In this document: positions 8,186-20,436 of the stretch, piece after piece
Position numbering within the stretch: position 1 is the first letter of the stretch
Layout of the letters: the number at the start of each line of letters is the position of its first letter
Assembly: GCA_027295475.1 (NCBI GenBank)
Contig: JAPUKV010000049.1
Span: 1-34,279, forward strand
Direction: 5' to 3'
Length of the DNA: 34,279 nucleotides
Source of the DNA: Pseudomonadota bacterium
Lineage (GTDB): Bacteria > Pseudomonadota > Gammaproteobacteria > Woeseiales > Woeseiaceae
Position numbers and translations under genes: made by a program
Notes under the pieces: model-generated
The model's database searches: none
Seen by the model: only the letters and a program-made list of their open reading frames with translations
Told to the model about the DNA's origin: nothing

Positions 8186-8226
8186 AGTTACCTGTCCGCC
8201 ATAGCAGTGAGTTATGGAGACCGACC

Positions 8227-8793
8227 TTGCCAAATAAGGACGATGACAGCCAGGCGCCGCCAGCGCATCCGCCCGACGATGATGTCGGCCTCTTTCGACG
8301 CCTGATGTCGGACGCCAGACCGCTGAGTCAGGATGCCGTGCCACCGTCGCCGAGTCGCGCCACGCCCAAGGCCAGATCCAGGAGACGCGATGAACGGGAA
8401 GTATTGCGTGAAAGTCTGGAGGTGGACGTCGAGTCCATGAAATCCGATAACGGGGAGAACCTCTCGTATCGAAGCTCGTCCGTAGGTCGACGCAGCTTTC
8501 GCAAATTGACCCGGGGCGGCTTCAGCGTGCAATCCCAGATCGATCTGCACGGACTGACGGCGGCCGAGGCAAAAACAGCGCTCGCCGAATTCATCGATGG
8601 GAGTGTCAATCGCGGCCACCTTTGTGTACGCGTCATTCACGGTAAAGGACTGGGCTCCGGCGCACGAGGTCCGGTCCTGAAACGCAAGGTCGATACCTGG
8701 CTCAGGCAATGGAAAACCGTCCTGGCGTTTGTCTCCGCCCGCCAGGTCGATGGCGGTACGGGTGCAGTATATGTCCTGCTTAGAAAAAGTTAG
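8227..8793 (+). CDS. Smr (small MutS-related) domain protein
   Basis: This 188-residue protein has a disordered, charged N-terminal half (about 1-95, rich in Arg, Asp, Ser and Pro) and a C-terminal Smr domain (about 100-188). The two Smr signatures are present: [11 protein letters not shown] (DLHGL at about 106-110) and VIHGKGLGS (HGKG at about 138-141). Smr domains are nucleases or nucleic-acid-binding modules. Stand-alone bacterial members of this size (SmrA/SmrB type) include ribosome-collision endonucleases, but I cannot place this one more precisely. The start is TTG 8227, supported by GGAG seven bases upstream. The ATG overlapping that GGAG is out of frame and ends after seven codons. 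It is divergent from surE and convergent with truD. Confidence 0.88.
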   Translation: MPNKDDDSQAPPAHPPDDDVGLFRRLMSDARPLSQDAVPPSPSRATPKARSRRRDEREVLRESLEVDVESMKSDNGENLSYRSSSVGRRSFRKLTRGGFSVQSQIDLHGLTAAEAKTALAEFIDGSVNRGHLCVRVIHGKGLGSGARGPVLKRKVDTWLRQWKTVLAFVSARQVDGGTGAVYVLLRKS

Positions 8794-8801
8794 TTGGGGG
8801 T

Positions 8802-8884
8802 GTTCTTAGGAGTCGTTCTTAGGGGTCGAACCGTTAAGCGTTCTTAGGGGTCGACCCGCTAAGTGCTCTTAGCGGTTCGACCCC
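8802..8884. repeat. Second copy of the convergent-junction palindrome, plus degenerate partial copies
   Basis: The 3' part (8847-8884) is a 17-bp hairpin, GGGGTCGACCCGCTAAG with CTTAGCGGTTCGACCCC, with one mismatch and a TGCT loop. It is clearly the same element as at 4290-4327. Before it lie three near-copies of GTTCTTAGGGGTCG (8802, 8815, 8840), with GGGGTCGAACCGTTAAG in between, so the element looks partly duplicated. It fills the convergent gap between the Smr gene and truD and extends into truD's 3' end. It probably serves as a terminator, at least by position. Confidence 0.82.
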
Positions 8885-9917
8885 TGGGAAATGGAGTTTC
8901 GTAGTCAGCGATTTCCCTTAGCACAGCTGTCGCGAACCCGCCGCGCGTGAGGAAAAACCGAAGCCACACTGTTTCGCCATCCCGTTCCCAGGTGAAACTC
9001 CGGACGGCGAGGCGAAGCGCCCGCCTGGCCTGCAGAAGCCGTTCTTTTGCAAGGCCGTGCATGAGTTCCGGAAAGCGATTAACGACCGCTTCTTCGCGCT
9101 CGGCAACATCGCCGCCGGTTTGCAAATCACCGGCACCCCATAGCGCACCACTCGGGTGAATATCGAGTTCATCACCGCGACGCTCGAGTTCGCTGTCGAC
9201 ACCGGCAACAGAAAAAAAACTACCGCTGCCATCCAGGCTGGCGCAGTCACCCGGTAGCAGGGTGCTCCATGTGCCGTTCTTCACTCTTTCCTGGAGGATC
9301 TGATTGAAGAGAAATGACCGCGCGGCAGATAATGCGATGCTTCGCTTGTCGCGTGAAAGTCGCTGACCTGCGAAAAGACCGCACGCCAGCCCGAGATTGC
9401 CGCCATCGTGACCGAAGCGCTGTTCGCCGAAATAATTCGGCACGCCCGCATTCCGTACTTTCATCAGGCGGTCTTCCAGGTTACCTCCGGCCTCGGTGAC
9501 ATTTCTCAGCGCGATGCGAAAATCATTGCCCGTATGCGCGCCACGACGAAGTTTGCGCCGATGACGGCCCACTTGCACAACGCGAACGCCTTCGAGATCG
9601 AGTTTCAGCCAGTCCGCTCTGTGACCGGCAGGCCGTCGTACGCTGAACCATTGCGTCGCAACTGCGTGGCGGTCTTTTAACCCGGCAAAGCCCACATCGG
9701 ATACAGCAACTGCGGCGAATCTGGCAAGACCGCTGGCAACCCAGCTCGTATTCGCGCCCTCTTTTTCAATTTGCAGGTAGTCGTGCTCGCCGTCTCCGGA
9801 CAGCCCGAAACCGAGTCGCTCACTTAGCTGAAAGTCGGCGTTTTCGGTTTTGATCTGGCAGGCAAGGACCGGTTCGCTGATGGCGCGTTGCCAGTCCGGC
9901 AGCGCATACTCAGTCAC
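8859..9917 (-). CDS. truD: tRNA pseudouridine(13) synthase TruD
   Basis: TruD converts U13 of tRNA-Glu to pseudouridine. The 352-residue length matches the family (349 in E. coli). The catalytic aspartate lies in the conserved GLKDRHAVATQ motif (Asp82), and the second hallmark, RAAR-like LFAGQRLSRDKRSIALSAARS, and NYFGEQRFG are both present. The start is GTG 9917, overlapping the ftsB stop as GTGA. The last residues (RGRTAKST) and the TAG stop are encoded by the palindrome at 8847-8884, so the natural C-terminus has been replaced or extended by repeat sequence. In most gammaproteobacteria ispD and ispF lie between ftsB and truD; here the two genes overlap directly. Confidence 0.95.
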   Translation of the reverse strand: MTEYALPDWQRAISEPVLACQIKTENADFQLSERLGFGLSGDGEHDYLQIEKEGANTSWVASGLARFAAVAVSDVGFAGLKDRHAVATQWFSVRRPAGHRADWLKLDLEGVRVVQVGRHRRKLRRGAHTGNDFRIALRNVTEAGGNLEDRLMKVRNAGVPNYFGEQRFGHDGGNLGLACGLFAGQRLSRDKRSIALSAARSFLFNQILQERVKNGTWSTLLPGDCASLDGSGSFFSVAGVDSELERRGDELDIHPSGALWGAGDLQTGGDVAEREEAVVNRFPELMHGLAKERLLQARRALRLAVRSFTWERDGETVWLRFFLTRGGFATAVLREIADYETPFPRGRTAKST

Positions 9918-10216
9918 TCTGACTTCGGCGTCCCGGCGGCGGGTACCACCTGGTAGAAAGTTTCATTGCGACCGATCAACCCGAGGTCCGTTCGTGCCCT
10001 TTCTTCCGCCGCCTCATTGCCGTTCTTCAGATTGAGCATTTCTGCCTCGAGAGCCAGATTCCTGTCTATGAGGACCTGATTCTGTTGACGCTGCTGGGAT
10101 ACGGCCTGCCGCAGCTTCCGGGTCTTGCCATAGCCGTCGTCGGACAGCCACAGCTTCGCCTGCATCATAAGCCCGAGAATCGCCAAAACTGACAGTGTCC
10201 AGCTTCTGCTTCGCAA
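9914..10216 (-). CDS. ftsB: Cell division protein FtsB
   Basis: FtsB is a small bitopic protein that forms the FtsQLB complex, linking early divisome proteins to septal peptidoglycan synthesis. The 100-residue product has one N-terminal transmembrane segment (about 7-22), then a leucine-zipper-like coiled coil (about 33-70, with QQRQQNQVLIDRNLALEAEM), then the family-typical ERARTDLGLIGRNETFYQV. The length matches E. coli FtsB (103). The start is a TTG at 10216 with GGGGA about six bases upstream; no ATG exists before the membrane segment. It lies 25 bases after eno and overlaps truD by four bases. Confidence 0.93.
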   Translation of the reverse strand: MRSRSWTLSVLAILGLMMQAKLWLSDDGYGKTRKLRQAVSQQRQQNQVLIDRNLALEAEMLNLKNGNEAAEERARTDLGLIGRNETFYQVVPAAGTPKSE

Positions 10217-10241
10217 GATTTGTCCCCAAAAGCCAAATCAA

Positions 10242-11638
<1,397 letters not shown>

Positions 11639-11656
11639 CTTAATCGCTGCGAACGC

Positions 11657-14145
<2,489 letters not shown>

Positions 14146-14280
14146 TTACGGGCCCTTAAAAATAAGGCGGCGGGAAATAACAAAGGGTCAGAATGAAAGC
14201 ACGAAACCGGCGCCAAAATCGGCCAATTTGCGCTTTTCTTCCAACCCTTGAGATGTCCCGTCGATGGATGAAAGACGGTG

Positions 14281-14313
14281 TTATAAGCTACCAGATCGCT
14301 GCGTCTTTAACAA
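14281..14313 (-). promoter_or_regulatory. Candidate pyrG promoter
   Basis: On the minus strand TTGTTA (14313-14308) is followed after 17 bases by TAGCTT. Alternatively TTAAAG is followed after 18 bases by TTATAA (14286-14281). Either would start transcription about 130 bases before pyrG. Neither is a strong match. The -35 region overlaps one arm of the inverted repeat at 14306-14348. The remainder of the gap (14146-14280) shows nothing else recognisable apart from the pyrG ribosome binding site. Confidence 0.4.
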
Positions 14314-14348
14314 TGAATACGGAGACTGCAGTAAACGCCATTGTTAAA
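14306..14348. promoter_or_regulatory. Perfect 10-bp inverted repeat upstream of pyrG
   Basis: TTTAACAATG (14306-14315) and CATTGTTAAA (14339-14348) are perfect inverted copies separated by 23 bases, immediately after the tilS stop. One arm covers the candidate -35 box of pyrG. It could be a repressor operator with two half-sites or an A/T-rich stem-loop; there is no T-run typical of a terminator. Confidence 0.5.
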
Positions 14349-15695
14349 TCAATGTAGTGCAGGACGGTTTTGCCAGTGCACGCCGTAACCGTCCGCTTTG
14401 CTTGCGTCCGCAGCCACCCAGAGGTCACCGACGGCAAGCAGACGATCGCCCGAGTACAGTAAAGGGATACACTGGCGCATCCACGGTACGACGCCGTCCT
14501 CCTGCAGCAGTTTCTTGAGTTTATGGGTGCGCTTGCGGCCCGCCGGACAGAATACCTCTCCTCCCTGGCGAAACCTGAGTGAAAGTCCACCCTTGACGGC
14601 GTCACGATCGATGCCGCCATCGACGCCGGCTTCCAGACGCATCTGACCTTTACCCGCACCCAGATCCAGCCAGGAACCGTCCGCCATCAGTTCCGTCGCA
14701 GCAAGCATTTCTTCGGGCGTCGTCTCGGCGAGCAGGTAGAGCTGGTCACGGTACCGCCTGATCTCGGCGCCGGGCCACCCCACCAATGGTTGTGCGTCTT
14801 CCCGCGCCGGGATCAATTCATGGATGATCTGGTACAGGCGCGTTGCCGGAGGCGCTGGCAGACCGCACTTTCTGACAGCATGGCGCAACACATTGCGTTG
14901 CCGCTTCTCTGACAGCGATTTCAGTCCGTTAATGTCGAGCCGATCGGGCTTGACTCCCGTCGACACAGCGGCAAGATCCAGCTCCGCGAGATCGTTCAGC
15001 AGTTCGCTGGCCTCACCGGCCAGTTCGGCGCTTCGTCCGAGGCGCTCCGATACACCGGGCCATCGTTGCGCCAGCGCGGGTATGATTTCCTGGCGCAAGA
15101 AATTCCTGTCGAAACGCGTATCGAGATTCGAGGGATCGTCAATCCAGCGGAGTTTATGTTCTTCGGCATAAACCACTATCGAAGCGCCGCTGACACCAAG
15201 CAGCGGTCTTACAAGCATGCCGCGGGCAAAGCTCTGTATGGCACCGATTCCTGCGAGCCCGGCGAGGCCACTGCCTCTCATCAGGTTCAGCAGCAGGGTC
15301 TCCGCCTGATCGTCCTCGTGGTGTGCGCTGAGCAGCCAGTCTCCTGCTTCGACAATTGCTCGAAAAGCATCGTAACGGGCCTGCCTCGCTGCAGCTTCGG
15401 GACCGAGTCCCGATTTGTCGTCGACCTCGACGGCCTCGCTAACAAATGGAACGTCGAGACCTGCTGCGAAAGTCCGGCAATGCGCTTCCCATTCGGGCGC
15501 CTCGTCATGCAAACCGTGATTGATGTGCAGCGCCAGAATCGGCGTTCGATGCTCGTCAGTACTTGTGGCCAGAGAATGAAGGAGAACGGTTGAATCCATG
15601 CCACCACTGAATGCAACCAGAAACCGGCGCGGCTTGTCGATGCCCTCTGCGAGCTTTGCGAGACGCGACAACAGGACTGGAGAATTAAACGTCAT
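14349..15695 (-). CDS. tilS: tRNA(Ile)-lysidine synthase
   Basis: TilS modifies the wobble cytidine of the CAU-anticodon tRNA-Ile to lysidine, switching its decoding from AUG to AUA. It is essential in most bacteria. The 448-residue protein has the N-terminal PP-loop ATPase motif SGGMDS at about 30-35 and the companion stretch HINHGLHDEA...WEAHC and AHHEDDQAETLLLNLMRG. Central and C-terminal tRNA-binding domains follow, including KLKKLLQEDGVVPWMR. I chose ATG 15695; the frame opens at a TTG at 15710 without added support. No strong ribosome site is visible for either. accA-tilS-pyrG order is common in non-enteric gammaproteobacteria. Confidence 0.94.
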   Translation of the reverse strand: MTFNSPVLLSRLAKLAEGIDKPRRFLVAFSGGMDSTVLLHSLATSTDEHRTPILALHINHGLHDEAPEWEAHCRTFAAGLDVPFVSEAVEVDDKSGLGPEAAARQARYDAFRAIVEAGDWLLSAHHEDDQAETLLLNLMRGSGLAGLAGIGAIQSFARGMLVRPLLGVSGASIVVYAEEHKLRWIDDPSNLDTRFDRNFLRQEIIPALAQRWPGVSERLGRSAELAGEASELLNDLAELDLAAVSTGVKPDRLDINGLKSLSEKRQRNVLRHAVRKCGLPAPPATRLYQIIHELIPAREDAQPLVGWPGAEIRRYRDQLYLLAETTPEEMLAATELMADGSWLDLGAGKGQMRLEAGVDGGIDRDAVKGGLSLRFRQGGEVFCPAGRKRTHKLKKLLQEDGVVPWMRQCIPLLYSGDRLLAVGDLWVAADASKADGYGVHWQNRPALH

Positions 15696-15747
15696 GGTAG
15701 AAATTGACAACGATTACCGGTCAGGCTATGCGCATCAATAAATGCCA

Positions 15748-15825
15748 CAAATTCGCCGGCAGCGAATTTGGACGCCCAAAGGGCGCCTTCGCGAAGCGAA
15801 GGTCACGACCAGGGATGGTCGTGAT
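15748..15825. repeat. Cluster of four adjacent hairpins between tilS and accA
   Basis: Four short perfect stems lie almost end to end. They are CAAATTCGC/GCGAATTTG (15748-15770), CGCCC/GGGCG (15773-15785), CCTTCGC/GCGAAGG (15786-15802) and TCACGACC/GGTCGTGA around AGGGAT (15803-15824). The compact multi-hairpin layout with an AGGGATGG loop resembles intergenic REP/BIME-type repeats of gammaproteobacteria. It lies downstream of accA and upstream of tilS in transcription order, so it could stabilise or attenuate the accA transcript. No T-run follows. The rest of the gap 15696-15885 shows nothing else. Confidence 0.75.
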
Positions 15826-15885
15826 CAATCCGCATCGATCGAAATTTGGCGACCAACATTGGTGGGCAGACTGCGGCGATTCTTG

Positions 15886-16842
15886 CTATTCCTTATATTG
15901 ACCAAATCCCGCAATGCGGCGCTGACGATCTTCGAGTAGCTGATCAATATCGAGCCGATCGAGTTCTTCGAGATGGTTCAGAAGCGCATTGCGAATAACC
16001 TCGGCAGCGGCAGCCGGATCGCGATGGGCCCCACCAAGCGGTTCCGGCAATATCTCGTCAACAAATCCGAAATCATCGAGGCTCTCAGCGGTTATGCGCA
16101 TGGCTTCAGCGGCCTCCTCGGCTTTTTCGGCACTTTTCCAGAGAATTGATGCACACCCTTCCGGTGAAATAACCGAATAGACGGCATACTGCAACATCAG
16201 GAGGCGATCGCCAACACCAATTGCCAACGCACCACCTGACCCGCCTTCACCGATTACAACGCTAATAATTGGTGTGCGTAAGCCTGCCATTAAATACAGA
16301 CTGTGAGCAATCGCTTCGCTTTGCCCGCGTTCTTCAGCGCCGATACCAGGGTCCGCACCGGGTGTATCAATCAATGTCACGATGGGCAGCGAAAATTTCT
16401 CTGCCATTTTCATCATGCGTTGCGCTTTGCGATACCCCTCCGGTTTCGGCATACCGTAATTTCGACGAACACGTTCTTTGGTATCGCGGCCTTTCTGATG
16501 TCCGATAAACATGACGGGCCGGCCGTCCAGTCTGCCAACACCGCTGACGATCGCATGATCGTCTGCGTACATGCGGTCGCCATGCAGCTCCTGAAAATCG
16601 GGCGCGAAGTACCCAAGATAGTCGGTCGTGTATGGACGCATCGGGTGGCGGGCAATCTGTGCGATTTGCCAGGCACCAAGTTTCGAGAAGATGCTTTTGG
16701 TCAGCGCCGCGCTTTTAACTTTGAGCCTCGCGACCTCTTCGTTGATACTGATTTCCGAATCATCACCGACGAATCGAAGCTCATCGATCTTAGCCTCGAG
16801 TTCTGCGATAGGCTGTTCGAAATCCAGGAACTTGAGATCCAT
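15886..16842 (-). CDS. accA: Acetyl-CoA carboxylase carboxyltransferase subunit alpha
   Basis: AccA, with AccD, transfers carboxyl from biotin to acetyl-CoA to make malonyl-CoA, the committed step of fatty acid synthesis. The 318-residue product equals the family length (319 in E. coli). It has the N-terminal [19 protein letters not shown] helix, [31 protein letters not shown] and the carboxyltransferase core [19 protein letters not shown] with [11 protein letters not shown]. The start ATG 16842 has AGG four bases upstream. It follows dnaE after 75 bases that contain repeat copy B. It supplies malonyl-CoA upstream of FabZ and the acyl chains used by LpxA and LpxD in this block. Confidence 0.98.
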   Translation of the reverse strand: MDLKFLDFEQPIAELEAKIDELRFVGDDSEISINEEVARLKVKSAALTKSIFSKLGAWQIAQIARHPMRPYTTDYLGYFAPDFQELHGDRMYADDHAIVSGVGRLDGRPVMFIGHQKGRDTKERVRRNYGMPKPEGYRKAQRMMKMAEKFSLPIVTLIDTPGADPGIGAEERGQSEAIAHSLYLMAGLRTPIISVVIGEGGSGGALAIGVGDRLLMLQYAVYSVISPEGCASILWKSAEKAEEAAEAMRITAESLDDFGFVDEILPEPLGGAHRDPAAAAEVIRNALLNHLEELDRLDIDQLLEDRQRRIAGFGQYKE

Positions 16843-16853
16843 ACGACCTAACC

Positions 16854-16881
16854 CTAGTGGTCCAACAAGGCTATATTGATG
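16854..16881 (+). repeat. Dispersed repeat copy B (dnaE/accA gap)
   Basis: This copy is identical to copy A over CTAGTGGTCCAACAAGG and the following CTATATTGATG (A lacks the first two bases, CT). Only the left arm of the palindrome is kept. It sits between the dnaE stop and the accA start, in the orientation opposite to the genes. Confidence 0.88.
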
Positions 16882-16917
16882 CGTTCAGCGAGTTATTATC
16901 CGCACGGGAAAGTGACT

Positions 16918-19900
16918 CTACATCATTTCCCGGCCGGGTGCGTAGAGCAAGCGGACACTATTCTGGCCGAGTAATTCCACCAGCTTGTCTCGCAATTCGC
17001 GGCTCGGCCTGACAGTCCACTCCGGTCCGAGGTTTAGCCGGGCCGCCGCGCTGGTACCGACATACTGTACCGCAACATCGCAATTGCCTTCCCGGTACGG
17101 CAGTAACACATCGTGCAATCGGGTCAGGAGGTGCTCGCCCTGCCCGTTGGGGGCCAGGCTCAGAATCATGCTTTTTGCCTGTTCTTCAATGACCTGATCG
17201 ATATGCAAAACGTTCTTGGCGCTCAAGCGCCAGGCAGACAAGAAATCGTCATAGCGCAAGGTGCCGCTGACTACGATGATTTCATCTTTGATCAACAAAT
17301 GTCGATACTGCTGAAACGTCTCCGTGAAAAAACTTACCTCGAGACGGCCAGAGTCGTCGTCCAGAACGACGGTGACGCGATTGCTTCTTTTTCGGATATC
17401 CATAATCAGGCCGGCAACCGTTATTTCGCGGCCGATCTGCGCATAATTTCGCTCACCATTGCTGGTCTGCGGTGCCGGTTCCGAACCGATGTCCCCTAGC
17501 CTCCCGTCGGCCAGAAACATTGCGTCCTTGCGTACCGCATCGAATGGATGGCCGGCCAGGTAAAGTCCGAGTGCTTCTTTTTCATTAGCGAGCAGCTCAC
17601 GATCATTCCATTCGGCAACATCACCTTTTCGTGATGGTTCCGCCGCTTGCTCTGGTTTGTCGATACCGAACATGTCGTTTTGACCAGCCGCACGGGCATG
17701 CGCCTCCTGGGCGGCACACTTCAATGCTTCCGGTAAAGATTGCATCATGCTGCGGCGCGTCTCGCCGAAGCCATCCATCGCCCCGGATTTGATCATCGCC
17801 TCGATCGCCCGTCGGTTAAGTTTTTCAGGGTTGACCCGGCGACAAAAATCGTCAAGATTTTTGAAATCACCGCTTTCGTTTCGCTCGGCAATTATCGATT
17901 CGACGACGTTGCGGCCAACTCCCTTAAGCGCGCCGAGGCCATAAAGGATCGACCGCTCTCCGGCCACACTGAACTGATAGTTAGACTCGTTGATGTCGGG
18001 TGCCTTCAACTCGATCCCGATATGCCGGCAGTCATCCTTAATCGTTACCAGCCGGTCGGTGTTATCAAGGTCGGCACTCATTACGGCCGCTGTGAATGCC
18101 GCCGGATAATGTGCTTTGAGATAAGCCGTTTGATACGCCAACAATGCGTAAGCAGCCGAATGTGACTTGTTGAAACCGTAAGCGGCAAACTTCTCCATCA
18201 AATCGAATATTCGTGTCGCCGTGAAATCAGGGACACCGCGCTTCACTGCACCATTTACAAAGACTTCACGCTGCTTGGCCATTTCCTCGGGCTTTTTCTT
18301 GCCCATTGCACGACGAAGCAGGTCGGCCCCGCCGAGTGTATAGCCGGCGAGAACCTGTGCAATCTGCATCACCTGTTCCTGATAAAGGATGACGCCATAA
18401 GTTTCCTTGAGAACCGACGTGAGGTCCGGATGCAAATAGTCGATGTTCGTTTTATTTGCGTCATTTTTTCTCGAAATAAAATCATCAACCATGCCCGATT
18501 GCAGCGGCCCGGGACGGAACAATGCGACCAGCGCGACGAGATCGTCGAAGTGATCGGGTTGCATGCGGTACACGAGGTCACGCATGCCCCGCGACTCAAG
18601 CTGAAAGACGGCCGTCGTACTGCTCGTCCGCAGCATTTCGAAGGTCTTTGCGTCCGTCAACGGAATGCTCGCGATATTCAGGTGCAGGTCGGGTTGCTCC
18701 GCATTGATGATCTGCACAGCCCAATCAATGATGGTCAGTGTTTTCAGGCCCAGAAAATCGAACTTGACGAGCCCGGCAGCTTCCACGTCGTCCTTATCCA
18801 TCTGGGTGACGATGTTTTTGCCGCCCTCTTCGCAATAGAGAGGTGTGAAGTCGGTCAGCTTGTTCGGTGCAATGACGACGCCGCCCGCGTGCTTGCCCGC
18901 ATTCCTGACGAGTCCTTCGAGCGACTTCGCCAGGTCAATAATCGAGCGAACTTCCTCGTCGTCTTTGTACATCGCGGCAAGCTCTTCTTCCTGCTCCAGC
19001 GCTTTGTCGAGTGTGATACCCAGCTCGAAGGGCACCTGTTTTGCAATGCGATCGACAAAACCGTAGGGCTGACCCAGTACGCGGCCCACATCACGAATCA
19101 CGGCCCTTGCGGCCATCGTTCCGTAGGTAATGATCTGGGACACACGATCCCGGCCGTATTTTTCCGCGACATAATCGATAACGCGGTCGCGTCCTTCCAT
19201 ACAGAAATCGATATCGAAATCCGGCATCGAAACGCGCTCGGGATTAAGGAATCTTTCGAACAGGAGAACGTGTTCCAGTGGGTCGAGGTCGGTAATGCCC
19301 AACACCCAGGCGACCAGCGACCCCGCGCCCGAACCACGCCCGGGGCCCACCGGAATCCGGTGTTCTTTAGACCAGCGAATGAAATCCGCAACGATCAGAA
19401 AGTAACCGGCAAAGCCCATGTCGCAGATTACGGTGAGCTCCGCGGCCAGCCTCTCTCGGTACGGAGTCGCGACGCTCTCCTGATCCGCAGCCTTTGTTTC
19501 GAGCTTTTGAAAAATCCGGTCCAACGCCACGTCCAGCCCCGCTTCCGCCTCCGACCTGAGATTTTCCTCCGTCGTCTGACCGGCCGGAACCGGGAACGCC
19601 GGCAAATAGGTCTGGCCCAGCTTGAGATCAAGGTTGCAACGCTTCGCGATCTCCAATGTATTCAAGAGCGCCTCAGGCACATCGGCAAACAGCGTGGCCA
19701 TCTCGTCACAGTTTTTCAGGTACTGGTTTTCGCTGTAGAGCTTCGGCCTTTCAGTATCGCTCAGCGTGCGTCCGTACTGAATACACACCCTTGCCTCGTG
19801 CGCTTCGAAATCTTCACGCGATAAGAAACGCACATCATTGCTCGCGACGACCGGCACGCTCATGCTGCTGGCAAGCCCAAGCGCACTTTGCACATACTCT

Positions 19901-20436
19901 TCCTCACCGCTTCGCCCCGTGCGTATGAGTTCCAGGTAAAAGCGGTCGCCAAATACATCGAGCCAACTTGCCAATCGCTTTTCGGCGACGTCGTAGTGAT
20001 TGCTGACCAATGCCCGGCCCACGTCACCGTGTACCGCGCCGGACAAGGCGATAAGCCCTGCGCAGCTTGCCCTCGTCAGCCACTCGCGTTCTGCCATGGC
20101 AACGCCGCGATGCTGACCTTCGAGAAAGGTCTTCGTTACAAGAGCCGTGAGGTTGCGATACCCCTGCTGGTCCTGACAGAGCAAAAGCAGGGCCGATGGC
20201 CGATCGATATCGTCATGATCGGCAAGCCTCAGGTCGACGCCGATAATCGGCTTGATTCCCTGCTTGAGTGCCTGCTGGTAAAACTTCACCATGCCAAAAA
20301 GGTTGCCGTGATCGGTCAGCGCAACCGCCGGCATACGCAATTCGGCGCATTGTCGCATCAGCACAGGGATCCTCACGGTACCGTCGATGATCGAGTACTC
20401 GGTGTGCAAATGCAGATGAACGAAGCGTTGCGTCAT
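16918..20436 (-). CDS. dnaE: DNA polymerase III subunit alpha
   Basis: DnaE is the replicative polymerase of the Pol III holoenzyme. The 1172-residue protein is full length (1160 in E. coli). The N-terminal PHP domain starts with HLHLHTEYS (about 7-15). The C-family palm has the catalytic aspartates in MPDFDIDFCMEGRDRVIDYV near residue 400, and GPGRGSGAGSLVAW lies just before. The fingers and beta-binding regions follow, with YGFNKSHSAAYALLAYQTAYLKAH near 750. The OB-fold (ITVAGLIMDIRKRSNR) lies near 1000. The start ATG 20436 overlaps the rnhB stop as ATGA. This lpxB-rnhB-dnaE-accA order is the standard gammaproteobacterial one. Confidence 0.98.
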   Translation of the reverse strand: MTQRFVHLHLHTEYSIIDGTVRIPVLMRQCAELRMPAVALTDHGNLFGMVKFYQQALKQGIKPIIGVDLRLADHDDIDRPSALLLLCQDQQGYRNLTALVTKTFLEGQHRGVAMAEREWLTRASCAGLIALSGAVHGDVGRALVSNHYDVAEKRLASWLDVFGDRFYLELIRTGRSGEEEYVQSALGLASSMSVPVVASNDVRFLSREDFEAHEARVCIQYGRTLSDTERPKLYSENQYLKNCDEMATLFADVPEALLNTLEIAKRCNLDLKLGQTYLPAFPVPAGQTTEENLRSEAEAGLDVALDRIFQKLETKAADQESVATPYRERLAAELTVICDMGFAGYFLIVADFIRWSKEHRIPVGPGRGSGAGSLVAWVLGITDLDPLEHVLLFERFLNPERVSMPDFDIDFCMEGRDRVIDYVAEKYGRDRVSQIITYGTMAARAVIRDVGRVLGQPYGFVDRIAKQVPFELGITLDKALEQEEELAAMYKDDEEVRSIIDLAKSLEGLVRNAGKHAGGVVIAPNKLTDFTPLYCEEGGKNIVTQMDKDDVEAAGLVKFDFLGLKTLTIIDWAVQIINAEQPDLHLNIASIPLTDAKTFEMLRTSSTTAVFQLESRGMRDLVYRMQPDHFDDLVALVALFRPGPLQSGMVDDFISRKNDANKTNIDYLHPDLTSVLKETYGVILYQEQVMQIAQVLAGYTLGGADLLRRAMGKKKPEEMAKQREVFVNGAVKRGVPDFTATRIFDLMEKFAAYGFNKSHSAAYALLAYQTAYLKAHYPAAFTAAVMSADLDNTDRLVTIKDDCRHIGIELKAPDINESNYQFSVAGERSILYGLGALKGVGRNVVESIIAERNESGDFKNLDDFCRRVNPEKLNRRAIEAMIKSGAMDGFGETRRSMMQSLPEALKCAAQEAHARAAGQNDMFGIDKPEQAAEPSRKGDVAEWNDRELLANEKEALGLYLAGHPFDAVRKDAMFLADGRLGDIGSEPAPQTSNGERNYAQIGREITVAGLIMDIRKRSNRVTVVLDDDSGRLEVSFFTETFQQYRHLLIKDEIIVVSGTLRYDDFLSAWRLSAKNVLHIDQVIEEQAKSMILSLAPNGQGEHLLTRLHDVLLPYREGNCDVAVQYVGTSAAARLNLGPEWTVRPSRELRDKLVELLGQNSVRLLYAPGREMM

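Noticed and set aside
8084..8344. 87-codon upstream extension of surE
   Set aside because: SurE family members begin KILVSNDDG; the extension overlaps the divergent Smr gene and the promoter region and shows no similarity.
18430..19824. A 464-codon open frame on the plus strand
   Set aside because: It lies wholly antisense to dnaE, whose protein is full length and recognisable; the plus-strand product has no familiar motif. High GC content leaves antisense frames open.
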